This document shows, piece by piece, positions 1 to 6,682 of a DNA stretch of 8,490 bases (position 1 is the stretch's first letter; every line of letters starts with the position of its first letter). The notes under the pieces are model-generated. The model did no database searches. It was not told the DNA's origin and was given only the letters and a program-made list of their open reading frames with translations. Both the position numbers and the translations under genes were made by a program. Source of the DNA: UBA4582 sp047630175 (GTDB lineage Bacteria; Pseudomonadota; Gammaproteobacteria; Pseudomonadales; Azotimanducaceae); contig JBLHVI010000114.1 in assembly GCA_047630175.1 (NCBI GenBank), positions 1 through 8,490 of the forward strand, in the 5' to 3' direction.

Positions 1-254
1 GTTGGCTGCAGCCTTTTACTGACGAGGCAATGAAGGAATTACCCGCGAAGGGCAAAAAAAATGTGGCCGTCGTTTGTCCTTCCTTCGTGGCCGATTGTTT
101 AGAGACGCTCGAAGAAGTCAGCCTTCGTGCCCATGAAGATTTCGTCGAAGCCGGTGGGGAGCAGTTCACTTATATTCCTTGCCTGAATGACGATAGTCGC
201 TGGATAGACTACCTCACTGATTTATTAGTACCCGACGACCAGCGTGTGGCGTAA
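1..254 (+). CDS. hemH: Ferrochelatase, C-terminal part (5' end outside window)
   Basis: Ferrochelatase inserts ferrous iron into protoporphyrin IX, the last step of protohaem synthesis, in the cytoplasm or at the inner membrane face. The gene enters from the left edge in frame from base 3, giving 83 visible residues and a TAA stop at 252-254. The visible part begins WLQPFTDEAMKELPAKG and carries the family's C-terminal signature: CPSFVADCLETLEEV, then a GGEQFTYIPCLNDD segment and a WIDYLTDLL end helix. The glutamates of the LETLEEV motif belong to the conserved active-site side of the family; the N-terminal catalytic histidine lies outside the window. An internal ATG at 30 is not the start, because the homologous residues continue upstream of it. 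The ABC exporter gene starts 3 bp after the stop, which indicates one transcript. Confidence 0.94.
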   Translation, partial: WLQPFTDEAMKELPAKGKKNVAVVCPSFVADCLETLEEVSLRAHEDFVEAGGEQFTYIPCLNDDSRWIDYLTDLLVPDDQRVA

Positions 255-257
255 CGC

Positions 258-2036
258 ATGAGCGAAACCTCTACAGCGCCACGCAACAACGGCAAGTCAT
301 TGCGTCCTCTGAGAATGCTCGGGCCGTTTATTGCACCTTACAAAGGGACTTTGGCGCTGGCGCTAGTAGCACTACTTGTTTCATCAACCGCATTGCTAGC
401 CATGCCCGTGGCCGTTCGGAATGTCATAGATCATGGCTTTTCGTCTGCAGATGCCTCGAATGTAGACCGATACTTTTTTGCGCTATTAGTGTTCGCGCTA
501 GTCATCGGCTTTTTTGGTGCAGCGCGTGCCTATTTCGTGAATTGGCTGGGTGAGCGTGTTGTCGCAGACCTCCGAGATCAAGTGTTTCGTCATGTGATTT
601 GCATGGATCCAACGTTTTTTGAAGAGACTCGGGTAGGCGAGGTGCTGTCCCGCCTGACAGCAGATACGACGCTGATCCAATCGATATCAGGCGTGGGTAT
701 CTCCATCGTACTGCGCTCATCAATTCAGTTTGTCGGTGCCCTAATTCTGTTAGCTTTTACCAACCTGCAATTAACAGGTTTGTTGGTGGTAGTGCTACCC
801 GCTGTCATTATCCCAATTCTGCTGATCGGTCGCTGGGTTCGGCGCTTATCGAAAGACACGCAGGATAGAGTTGCCGACGCCAGCGGCCACGCCGAAGAAA
901 TTCTTAATGCTGTCGAAATTGTTCAGGCGTTTACTGCCGAGGAACTTGAGATAAAGCGTTTTGGGGGTGCCGTAAGCACCAGTTTTCACACCGCGATCCG
1001 TCGTATTCAAGTACGCGCATTGTTGACGACTGTTGCTACCAGCGGTGTATTTGGCGCCTTGATTTTCGTACTGTGGGTGGGCGCGCAGTCAGTACTTAGC
1101 GGTGAAATGAGTGCAGGTCAATTAGGTCAGTTTGTTCTTTACGCAGTCTTCGTGGGCGCCTCGGCTGCAGCGTTAAGCGAGTTTTGGGGTGAGGTACAAC
1201 GCGCATCCGGTGCTATGGAGCGGATCGCTGAGCTGCTGCAGATTGAGCCGGCCATCCAAACGCCTGACAATCCAGTTCTGCTGCCAGCAAACTGTATTGG
1301 TCGTGTACGATTTGATAACGTATCGTTTTCTTATCCTTCACGCCCGGATGTACTGGCGTTGAAGAACTTCAGTCTGGATATTCAAGCGGGTGAACACGTC
1401 GCTTTTGTTGGCCCGTCCGGTGCGGGTAAAAGTACGCTGTTTCAGTTGTTGTTACGGTTTTACAACACGGGCTCCGGCAGTATTCTGGTGGATGATATCG
1501 ATATTGCGCTGGCTGATCCCGCCGACGTTCGTGGCCGTCTTGGCATCGTACCTCAGGAGACTACAATTTTTGGTGCTAGCGCCGCAGAAAATATACGCTT
1601 TGGCCGGCCAGGAGCCAGCCTTGACGATATAAAGGCTGCCGCCGAAGCAGCTTCGGCCTATGAGTTTATTGAAAATTTACCCGACGGTTTCGATACCTTT
1701 CTAGGCCAGAAGGGCGCTCGCTTGTCAGGTGGTCAACGACAGCGGATAGCCATCGCGCGCGCGGTTCTGCGTGATCCGAAAATCTTACTCCTCGACGAGG
1801 CGACGAGTTCCCTGGATGCTGCCAGCGAGCGATTGGTGCAACATGCACTGGATAAGTTGCAGAAAGATAGAACCACACTTGTCATTGCCCATCGACTAGC
1901 AACTGTTATACAAGCCGACAGGATTGTGGTCATGGATGGCGGTGAGATACAGGATGTAGGTACCCACCAGGCATTGTTGGGCCGTAATGCGTTGTATGCA
2001 CGCATGGTTGAATTACAGTTCGGTGAAGCAGCGTGA
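258..2036 (+). CDS. ABC exporter half-transporter, MsbA/ABCB type (fused permease and ATPase)
   Basis: A 592-residue inner-membrane protein with the full type-IV exporter layout, expected to act as a homodimer that flips or exports a hydrophobic substrate using ATP. Six membrane segments are visible at about residues 31-53, 72-94, 145-167, 171-191, 256-277 and 288-308. The nucleotide-binding domain follows: A-loop Tyr359, Walker A GPSGAGKST 385-393, Q-loop Gln433, signature LSGGQ 489-493, Walker B ILLLDE 509-514, D-loop SLD and H-loop His545. Every catalytic motif is intact, so it should be active. The sequence resembles the MsbA-related proteobacterial group (TIGR02204-like, from memory) rather than true lipid A flippase, and the substrate cannot be read from sequence. 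The start at 258 has no clear Shine-Dalgarno but lies 3 bp after the hemH stop, which suggests translational coupling. Confidence 0.93.
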   Translation: MSETSTAPRNNGKSLRPLRMLGPFIAPYKGTLALALVALLVSSTALLAMPVAVRNVIDHGFSSADASNVDRYFFALLVFALVIGFFGAARAYFVNWLGERVVADLRDQVFRHVICMDPTFFEETRVGEVLSRLTADTTLIQSISGVGISIVLRSSIQFVGALILLAFTNLQLTGLLVVVLPAVIIPILLIGRWVRRLSKDTQDRVADASGHAEEILNAVEIVQAFTAEELEIKRFGGAVSTSFHTAIRRIQVRALLTTVATSGVFGALIFVLWVGAQSVLSGEMSAGQLGQFVLYAVFVGASAAALSEFWGEVQRASGAMERIAELLQIEPAIQTPDNPVLLPANCIGRVRFDNVSFSYPSRPDVLALKNFSLDIQAGEHVAFVGPSGAGKSTLFQLLLRFYNTGSGSILVDDIDIALADPADVRGRLGIVPQETTIFGASAAENIRFGRPGASLDDIKAAAEAASAYEFIENLPDGFDTFLGQKGARLSGGQRQRIAIARAVLRDPKILLLDEATSSLDAASERLVQHALDKLQKDRTTLVIAHRLATVIQADRIVVMDGGEIQDVGTHQALLGRNALYARMVELQFGEAA

Positions 2037-2053
2037 GTGTTAGCAGGTCCAAA

Positions 2054-2098
2054 ATGTCGCGTCGGGCTGTGGCCGGGTATTCTGCAGTTCACTCATGA
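2054..2098 (+). CDS. Possible 14-codon leader ORF coupled to gluconokinase
   Basis: The 58-bp gap between the exporter and gluconokinase contains a small ORF encoding MSRRAVAGYSAVHS. Its ATG at 2054 has an AGGT Shine-Dalgarno-like element at 2045-2048, a good distance upstream. Its TGA stop (2096-2098) overlaps the gluconokinase ATG (2095-2097) as ATGA. Gluconokinase itself has no recognisable ribosome binding site, so ribosomes finishing this ORF could re-initiate there. This is a structural observation only: so short an ORF can occur by chance, and the peptide has no recognisable function. Confidence 0.25.
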   Translation: MSRRAVAGYSAVHS

Positions 2099-2592
2099 TC
2101 TTGGTCCTGTGGGGCGTCAGCGGTAGTGGTAAAAGCCATATTGGTAAAATGCTGGCAGAGCAACTCGATTGGCGGTTCATTGACGCTGATGATTTTCATT
2201 CGTACGAAAATATCCACAAGATGCAGCAAGGCGCACCCCTAAACGACGCCGACCGATTGCCTTGGCTAGCCACATTGGCGGCGGAAGTCAGCAACCTACT
2301 TGCGAATGATAGCCAAGCAATATTGGCTTGCTCAGCATTGAGAAAGTCATATCGCGAACTGCTTGGTGTTAATAATAAGTCTGTAGTCGCGGTGTTACTC
2401 ACGGGGCCTACCGAATTAATTGAGCAACGACTTAAGCAGCGTCAACACGCGTTTATGTCAAATAATCTGCTACAGAGTCAACTGGCGGCCCTTGAGCTAC
2501 CTGAACAAGGTCTGGTCATCGACATCGCCCAGACGCCTGAAGAAGTCAGTTTACAGATCATTCATGCTTTAGGTCTTGGGTCTAGGCGTTAG
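2095..2592 (+). CDS. gntK: Gluconokinase (GntK/IdnK type)
   Basis: Phosphorylates D-gluconate with ATP to 6-phosphogluconate, feeding the Entner-Doudoroff and pentose phosphate pathways in the cytoplasm. The 165-residue length is typical of the thermoresistant gluconokinase family, a P-loop kinase related to shikimate kinase. Visible features: Walker A GVSGSGKS at residues 7-14, DADDFH at 30-35, HKMQQGAPLNDADRLPWL at 41-58, CSALRKSYRE at 79-88, and a lid/C-terminal motif RQHAFMSNNLLQSQLAALE at 116-134. Two small deviations are the His at position 15, where the family usually has Thr, and the Ala inside the usual R-x-x-H-F lid motif; neither removes a Walker A lysine or serine. ATG 2095 is the first start after an in-frame TAG at 2041. 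It lacks a Shine-Dalgarno and may depend on the small upstream ORF. No gluconate transporter is in the window. Confidence 0.9.
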   Translation: MILVLWGVSGSGKSHIGKMLAEQLDWRFIDADDFHSYENIHKMQQGAPLNDADRLPWLATLAAEVSNLLANDSQAILACSALRKSYRELLGVNNKSVVAVLLTGPTELIEQRLKQRQHAFMSNNLLQSQLAALELPEQGLVIDIAQTPEEVSLQIIHALGLGSRR

Positions 2593-2615
2593 TCCGTCGC
2601 AGCACCAATCAACCC

Positions 2616-2654
2616 AGTACCTATGAAAAGTACCTATAAAAAGTACTTATTGGT
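2616..2654. repeat. Three tandem copies of a 13-bp repeat
   Basis: Three adjoining 13-bp units: AGTACCTATGAAA (2616-2628), AGTACCTATAAAA (2629-2641) and AGTACTTATTGGT (2642-2654). The first two differ at one base; the third keeps AGTAC-TAT and then diverges. Each contains the self-complementary GTAC. A 6-bp inverted repeat (ACCAAT 2604-2609, ATTGGT 2649-2654) brackets the block. It lies between the convergent gluconokinase and GH3 genes, so it is not in a promoter position for either. The function is unknown; a protein-binding array or replication-slippage relic are the obvious options. Confidence 0.7.
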
Positions 2655-2670
2655 CTAGCAACACGTGGGC

Positions 2671-2697
2671 TGCCAACCTTAGCTACCTTGGTTGCCA
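2671..2697. terminator. Imperfect stem-loop at the GH3 3' end, weak terminator candidate
   Basis: TGCCAACC (2671-2678) can pair with GGTTGCCA (2690-2697) with one internal mismatch, leaving an 11-nt loop. The structure spans the GH3 stop codon (2683-2685) and lies about 80 bp past the gluconokinase stop. No run of T follows on either strand, so it is not a canonical intrinsic terminator. It could still slow polymerase or protect the 3' ends of the two convergent transcripts. Confidence 0.25.
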
Positions 2698-4767
2698 GTA
2701 CTCACCATTAAATGACCAACTGCTGCACAGGGGCAAGTCAACGCAAGAAAAGCCAACCTGCAGGTCATACTTGCACGCTTCAAGCTCCCAATCTGCCGCA
2801 CTTTCAGCATAAAATGCCAAGCATTCGTCTTCTATCAGTAGCACTAGCGTTGCCTGCTCCAGTGGTGCCAACTCTACGCGTCCAAAACCTTTGAGCGCTC
2901 TAGGGGCGCGTAGCACCTTTGAGTTAGGACAACTAACATATAGCTGCACTACCGTAGCACCGGCCATGGCACCCATGTTGGTAACATCGACACTGACCCG
3001 TAGTCCCGTGTCAGTGGTCTGAACCGTCATGCTTTCTAATACAAACGTCGTATATGACAAACCAAACCCAAACGGATACTCAGGCTCGGTTTGGTTTGCA
3101 TGCATATACGCGTAACCTTGCAGGTAACCATGGGGTACTTGTAACGATGTAATATCCCAAGGCACATGTTGGTCTATGTTTCGGGGGATACTCACGGGCA
3201 AATGCCCCGATGGGTTGATCGTGCCAAACAGAATACCCGCGATAGCATGACCACCCTCACAGCCTGGGTACCAAGCCATTAAAAGGGCCTGTACTTGATC
3301 GACCCAAGCGCGCATTTCGATAGCACTGCCTCCCTCCAAAACCACAATGGTCTGCCGCGCCTGGGCACTCACGCGTTCAATGAGTGCCTGCTGCATAGGG
3401 GGCAGCGTTAGCAGCTCGCGATCGCCGCCCCGCGCCAGTTCATCACCTCCAGCTTCTTGTTGTTGGGTGGGGATAAATTCGCCTTCATCGACGAAATCAA
3501 GTCCGACGACGACAATCGCGGCATCAAAATCTACCAGTGGTGACAAGTCAGCTTTCGAATCAAAGTAGGTGACTGCAGCGGACTGCACAAAGTCACGAAT
3601 TCCCTCAAGCGGAGAAACGCCATGCGTGGGCGTAACAAAGCTACTGCCTCGATCACCAAGGTTAGCCAGATCGGCCATATCGCCCACCACCGCATAACGT
3701 TTCCCCGCCGCATCAGACAGTGGCAATAAGTGATGCTGATTTTTCAGCAGGACGATGGACTTTTCAGCAACCTCACGGGCCAGAGCGAGGTGTGTCGCCG
3801 ACTCAACAACACTCGGGTCGGGTGCTACTTGATGCAACAGATCCCAGCCAATTTTGGCATACAAACATCGGCCAGCGGCCTGCCGAATCGTCGCCTGCGT
3901 AAGGCTGCCGGCCTGTATAGCAGCATGGATTTTCTCGTCCGAAAAGCGATAGCCCGCGGGCATTTCAATATCGAGCCCGGCGTTCAAAGCCTCGCTGGTA
4001 GAACGCGTTCCCAAAAACCAATCAGATTCAACAAATCCCTTGAAGCCCCAGTCATCCCTTAGTATTGCCGTCAACAGGTCGGGGTGCTCACCACAATAGG
4101 TGCCATTAAGCTTGTTGTAAGCACTCATTACCGACGCCGCACCGGCTTCGACAACGCAGCGTTTAAAATGCGGCAGGTAGACCTCATGCAACACGCGCGG
4201 CGACACATCACTGGTCATCTCAAAGCGGGTATTCTCGACATTATTGACGGCAAAATGTTTGGGGCTTGCCATCACATAATTTTGCGCCCCACTGATAAAC
4301 GCCGCACCCATGGCACCCATATGAAAGGAGTCTTCTGAATAGGTTTCCTGAGCGCGTCCCCACCCCGGGTGACGCAATAGATTGATGGTTGGTGCTAACA
4401 AGACATTGCCGCCGCGAGCAGCGACTTCCAGGCCAATGGCCAAACCGACACGTCGCTCGAGATAGACATCAAAGGTCGCGCCACGCGCCATAGCGACCGG
4501 AAAGGCCGTCGCCTTACCTGTACGGGCACCCCGAGGGCCATCAACCATTTTAAATGCTGGAATCTGTAAATCAGTATCGCCACCGGCATAATATAGGCCG
4601 TCGATGGCATGGCTTTGCAGGCCACGAATTTCGTTAAGTAGTTGGGACAGGCTCATCTGTTCGAGTAGGGCGTTAACTTGTTCAGTGACCTCGTCGTGAT
4701 TGATGCCCAAGCCCCTATTGCCCGCGTGAATGAGGTCGTGATCGAAGGCTAATACTTCGCGGGTCAT
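2683..4767 (-). CDS. Glycoside hydrolase family 3 protein, beta-glucosidase type
   Basis: A retaining exo-acting GH3 enzyme, probably a beta-glucosidase or related beta-glycosidase that releases terminal sugars from oligosaccharides. From the ATG at 4767 it has 694 residues, a normal GH3 size. The (beta/alpha)8 domain (about 25-310) shows DGPRG 76-80, the substrate-binding KHFAVNN 170-176 and the nucleophile Asp249 in FVESDW. The alpha/beta sandwich (about 335-530) holds DEGE 427-430, a likely site of the acid/base glutamate, and GGDRELLTLP 447-456. A C-terminal fibronectin-III-like domain begins near PFGFGLSYTTF 565-575. There is no PA14 insert. The ORF can be extended to a TTG at 4815, but ATG 4767 has a GAGA element 8 nt upstream, and no signal peptide is seen from either start, so a cytoplasmic enzyme acting on imported oligosaccharides is inferred. 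Exact sugar specificity cannot be told. Confidence 0.92.
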   Translation of the reverse strand: MTREVLAFDHDLIHAGNRGLGINHDEVTEQVNALLEQMSLSQLLNEIRGLQSHAIDGLYYAGGDTDLQIPAFKMVDGPRGARTGKATAFPVAMARGATFDVYLERRVGLAIGLEVAARGGNVLLAPTINLLRHPGWGRAQETYSEDSFHMGAMGAAFISGAQNYVMASPKHFAVNNVENTRFEMTSDVSPRVLHEVYLPHFKRCVVEAGAASVMSAYNKLNGTYCGEHPDLLTAILRDDWGFKGFVESDWFLGTRSTSEALNAGLDIEMPAGYRFSDEKIHAAIQAGSLTQATIRQAAGRCLYAKIGWDLLHQVAPDPSVVESATHLALAREVAEKSIVLLKNQHHLLPLSDAAGKRYAVVGDMADLANLGDRGSSFVTPTHGVSPLEGIRDFVQSAAVTYFDSKADLSPLVDFDAAIVVVGLDFVDEGEFIPTQQQEAGGDELARGGDRELLTLPPMQQALIERVSAQARQTIVVLEGGSAIEMRAWVDQVQALLMAWYPGCEGGHAIAGILFGTINPSGHLPVSIPRNIDQHVPWDITSLQVPHGYLQGYAYMHANQTEPEYPFGFGLSYTTFVLESMTVQTTDTGLRVSVDVTNMGAMAGATVVQLYVSCPNSKVLRAPRALKGFGRVELAPLEQATLVLLIEDECLAFYAESAADWELEACKYDLQVGFSCVDLPLCSSWSFNGEYWQPR

Positions 4768-4853
4768 AAGCGTTGTCTCAAGAGTGTGACAAAAGAATAT
4801 CAATGCTATCGACAAGTCCGATCGCTGGAAAATGCAATATAAATCTCGCGCTT

Positions 4854-4864
4854 TGATTGAATCA
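4854..4864. promoter_or_regulatory. Palindrome TGATTGAATCA in the divergent intergenic region
   Basis: A perfect 5+1+5 inverted repeat in the roughly 200-bp non-coding stretch between the divergently transcribed GH3 and cytochrome genes, 87 bp upstream of the GH3 ATG. Its position and symmetry fit a dimeric regulator site, but a palindrome this short can occur by chance. I could not place a convincing sigma70 promoter for GH3 next to it. Confidence 0.25.
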
Positions 4865-4932
4865 TGAATAGCCGTGCTTTTCTATGGATGGGTACGCTGT
4901 AAGGCGTCGGCCGAATAATCTCATCAAGGGGC

Positions 4933-4961
4933 TTGGCAAGCGCGCTTGCGCACGTTATAAA
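4933..4961 (+). promoter_or_regulatory. Sigma70-type promoter of the cytochrome c/FAD-enzyme operon
   Basis: TTGGCA (4933-4938) and TATAAA (4956-4961) are separated by exactly 17 bp, a good match in both boxes and in spacing. The expected start of transcription, about 7 bp after the -10 box, falls at or next to the A of the ATG at 4968. The message may therefore be leaderless, in line with the absence of any Shine-Dalgarno before that ATG. The identification rests on sequence pattern alone. Confidence 0.5.
4936..4949. promoter_or_regulatory. Perfect 14-bp palindrome inside the promoter spacer, candidate operator
   Basis: GCAAGCGCGCTTGC is its own reverse complement. It overlaps the end of the -35 box and fills most of the spacer of the promoter of the cytochrome/FAD operon. 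A repressor bound here would block polymerase directly; MerR-type activators also bind in spacers, though usually in longer ones of 19-20 bp. No regulator gene is present in the window. Confidence 0.4.
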
Positions 4962-4967
4962 AACAGC

Positions 4968-5330
4968 ATGATATCCTTCCGTATTACCTTATTACTTGTC
5001 CTCGGCATGTTAAACGCATGTGCAAAGCCTCCGGCCGTATCAAAAGCCGATGCAGAGACTTATGCAATAGCATTTCGTCAAGCAGTCGTGACGAACACCG
5101 TCCAACAAAAGTGGGCGCGTAGCTGTGCTCTTTGTCATGTCAATGGTGAAGGTGGTGCGCCTAAAATGGGGGACATTGAGGCATGGGCAGAACGACGTAA
5201 AGCAGGCGATGCCGTGTTAATGAAGCACACACTAGAGGGCTTAAATCGAATGCCAGCACTGGGGTATTGCATGGACTGTGAGTTGGTAGATTTTGCCGCC
5301 ATGATCAATATGATGGCAGGGCAACCATGA
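4968..5330 (+). CDS. Lipoprotein monohaem cytochrome c (cytochrome c5-like)
   Basis: A small periplasmic electron carrier anchored to a membrane by a lipid. From ATG 4968 it has 120 residues. A lipoprotein signal peptide is followed by lipobox LNAC (15-18), so Cys18 should be the lipidated N-terminus. The single haem site is CALCH at 53-57, and Met95 in NRMP is the likely sixth ligand. Cys101 and Cys104 (CMDC) match the disulfide pair typical of cytochrome c5-type proteins. The ORF runs upstream to an ATG at 4884, but those 28 extra basic residues would bury the signal peptide, so 4968 is preferred. The gene overlaps the FAD oxidoreductase by 4 bp (ATGA). This strongly suggests co-translation and that the cytochrome is that enzyme's electron acceptor. 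It carries no quinol-binding or oxidase domain of its own, so electrons must pass on to another cytochrome or a terminal oxidase encoded elsewhere. Confidence 0.85.
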   Translation: MISFRITLLLVLGMLNACAKPPAVSKADAETYAIAFRQAVVTNTVQQKWARSCALCHVNGEGGAPKMGDIEAWAERRKAGDAVLMKHTLEGLNRMPALGYCMDCELVDFAAMINMMAGQP

Positions 5331-6682
5331 TCAGCCGTCGCAGGTTTACGGCAAACACAGTGCTTACTGCCCTGTGGTCTTCATTGCCGTCAATGGCCAA
5401 GGCTGCGTCAACGCCGGCGCTAGCAAACGCCCCCTGGCGTAACTGGTCAGGTCATTTGACAGCCAATCCCTTGGGGCGCATTGCACCTAATAACGAAGAC
5501 GAATTGGTATCAGCGTTACGGCGCACCAACGGCGCAATACGCCCGGTAGGCTCGGGGCATTCCTTTTCACCTTTGGTGCCCACCGATGGCCACTTGCTAG
5601 TGCTAGATAACCTAACGGGGCTGGTGAGCCATGATGCCGACAAAATGACCGCCGAATTGTTCGCAGGCACCCGTTTGTCTGACGCAGGCAGACTGCTGAA
5701 TAGCATCGGTCAGGCGATGTTTAACTTGCCAGACATTGATCGCCAGACACTCGCTGGAGCGATATCAACGGCAACTCACGGTACTGGCCGTGACTTAAAA
5801 TCACTCTCGGGTTATGTCCAAAGTTTACGGTTGGTAACGCCATCTGGTGATGTCCTCGACCTAGATGCTGAGAACGACAGCGATCTATTTCACGCCGCGC
5901 GTGTTTCACTAGGGTCCCTCGGTATTATCACCAGAGTTGGCTTTAGGAACCGCAAGCCGTTCAAGCTACGTAGCCGTACTTGGACCGAAAAAACTGACGC
6001 TGTACTTGATCAGTGGAGTGCATTGACAACGCAATGGCAGCACTTTGAAATCATGCCGCTGCTGCACTCAGATTACTCGTTCATCATTGCTCACCAAGAA
6101 ACTGACGCGCCCATTTCACCAATGATCGAAGAGGACGATAACGGTGAGTTACTGGCATTGTTCGATGCAACGCCAGTGGCATTGCGCGGCGCGCTAATCA
6201 ATCTGCTTGCAGAAAATATTGAACCGAATGAGGGTGTTGATGCTTCTCACAAATCGCTCACCAACTTGCGTTTCGATCGTTTCAACGAGATGGAGTATTC
6301 TGTGCCCGCAGCAGTGGGTCACGCATGTTTAAGAGAAATTCTACAGATTGTTAAACAGCAAAATATAGATGTATCGATCCCTCTTGAATATCGCGTGATC
6401 GATGAGGATGACGCATGGCTAAGTATGTTCAACGACGGACCGCGCGTATCAATCTCATTGCATCGCTTGGCTCAGTATGACTACGCGCCGCTGTTTAACG
6501 CAGTTGAGCCAATTTTCTGGCGGTATAAGGGCCGACCGCATTGGGGCAAAGTGCATAGCTTGGGTTACGCGCAGTTACGATTGTTGTATCCCAAGCTAGA
6601 AGCGTTCGTTGCAATGCAGAAAAAACTGGACCCCCAAGGCCGTATGCTTAATCCGCACTTACAAAAATTACTTGGGCGCTAG
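5327..6682 (+). CDS. Tat-exported FAD-dependent aldonolactone/alditol oxidoreductase (VAO family)
   Basis: A 451-residue flavoenzyme related to D-arabinono-1,4-lactone oxidase, gulonolactone oxidase/dehydrogenase, plant galactonolactone dehydrogenase and bacterial alditol oxidase. The N-terminus has a twin-arginine signal, SRRRF at 3-7, a hydrophobic stretch and an AKA cleavage site (24-26), so the folded FAD-loaded protein should reach the periplasm. The FAD-binding domain (about 45-215) contains VGSGHSFS 74-81, whose His78 is placed for covalent FAD attachment, and LAGAISTATHGTG 142-154. The C-terminal ALO domain has Glu354 and Arg356 (EYR), His379 and RPHWGK 403-408, equivalent to the catalytic Glu-Arg and Lys of the family, and ends with DPQGRMLNPHL 435-445. 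AGGG at 5318-5321 is its ribosome binding site, 5 nt before the ATG, inside the overlapping cytochrome gene. The likely reaction is oxidation of a sugar lactone, aldose or polyol with electrons passed to that cytochrome; the exact substrate is open. Confidence 0.88.
   Translation: MISRRRFTANTVLTALWSSLPSMAKAASTPALANAPWRNWSGHLTANPLGRIAPNNEDELVSALRRTNGAIRPVGSGHSFSPLVPTDGHLLVLDNLTGLVSHDADKMTAELFAGTRLSDAGRLLNSIGQAMFNLPDIDRQTLAGAISTATHGTGRDLKSLSGYVQSLRLVTPSGDVLDLDAENDSDLFHAARVSLGSLGIITRVGFRNRKPFKLRSRTWTEKTDAVLDQWSALTTQWQHFEIMPLLHSDYSFIIAHQETDAPISPMIEEDDNGELLALFDATPVALRGALINLLAENIEPNEGVDASHKSLTNLRFDRFNEMEYSVPAAVGHACLREILQIVKQQNIDVSIPLEYRVIDEDDAWLSMFNDGPRVSISLHRLAQYDYAPLFNAVEPIFWRYKGRPHWGKVHSLGYAQLRLLYPKLEAFVAMQKKLDPQGRMLNPHLQKLLGR

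Noticed and set aside
1733..2092. Antisense 119-residue ORF opposite the ABC transporter ATPase domain
   Set aside because: The opposite strand encodes an intact ATPase with all motifs; the antisense product shows no recognisable family features.
2616..2654. Tandem repeats as plasmid or phage replication iterons, or a CRISPR array
   Set aside because: There are no spacers between units, only three copies of 13 bp, and no replication or cas gene in the window.
3730..4338. + strand ORFs of 110 and 84 residues within the GH3 gene
   Set aside because: They are shadows of a well-conserved GH3 reading frame that includes the catalytic motifs.
4768..4815. Extension of the GH3 gene to a TTG start, adding a hydrophobic SIALIFFCHTL stretch that looks like a signal peptide
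   Set aside because: The extension has no basic N-region or cleavage site. ATG 4767 has a better ribosome site, and the sequence after it starts like other GH3 proteins.
4884..4967. Longer start for the cytochrome c gene with 28 basic residues
   Set aside because: It would place a complete lipoprotein signal peptide internally, it overlaps the predicted promoter, and it has no Shine-Dalgarno.
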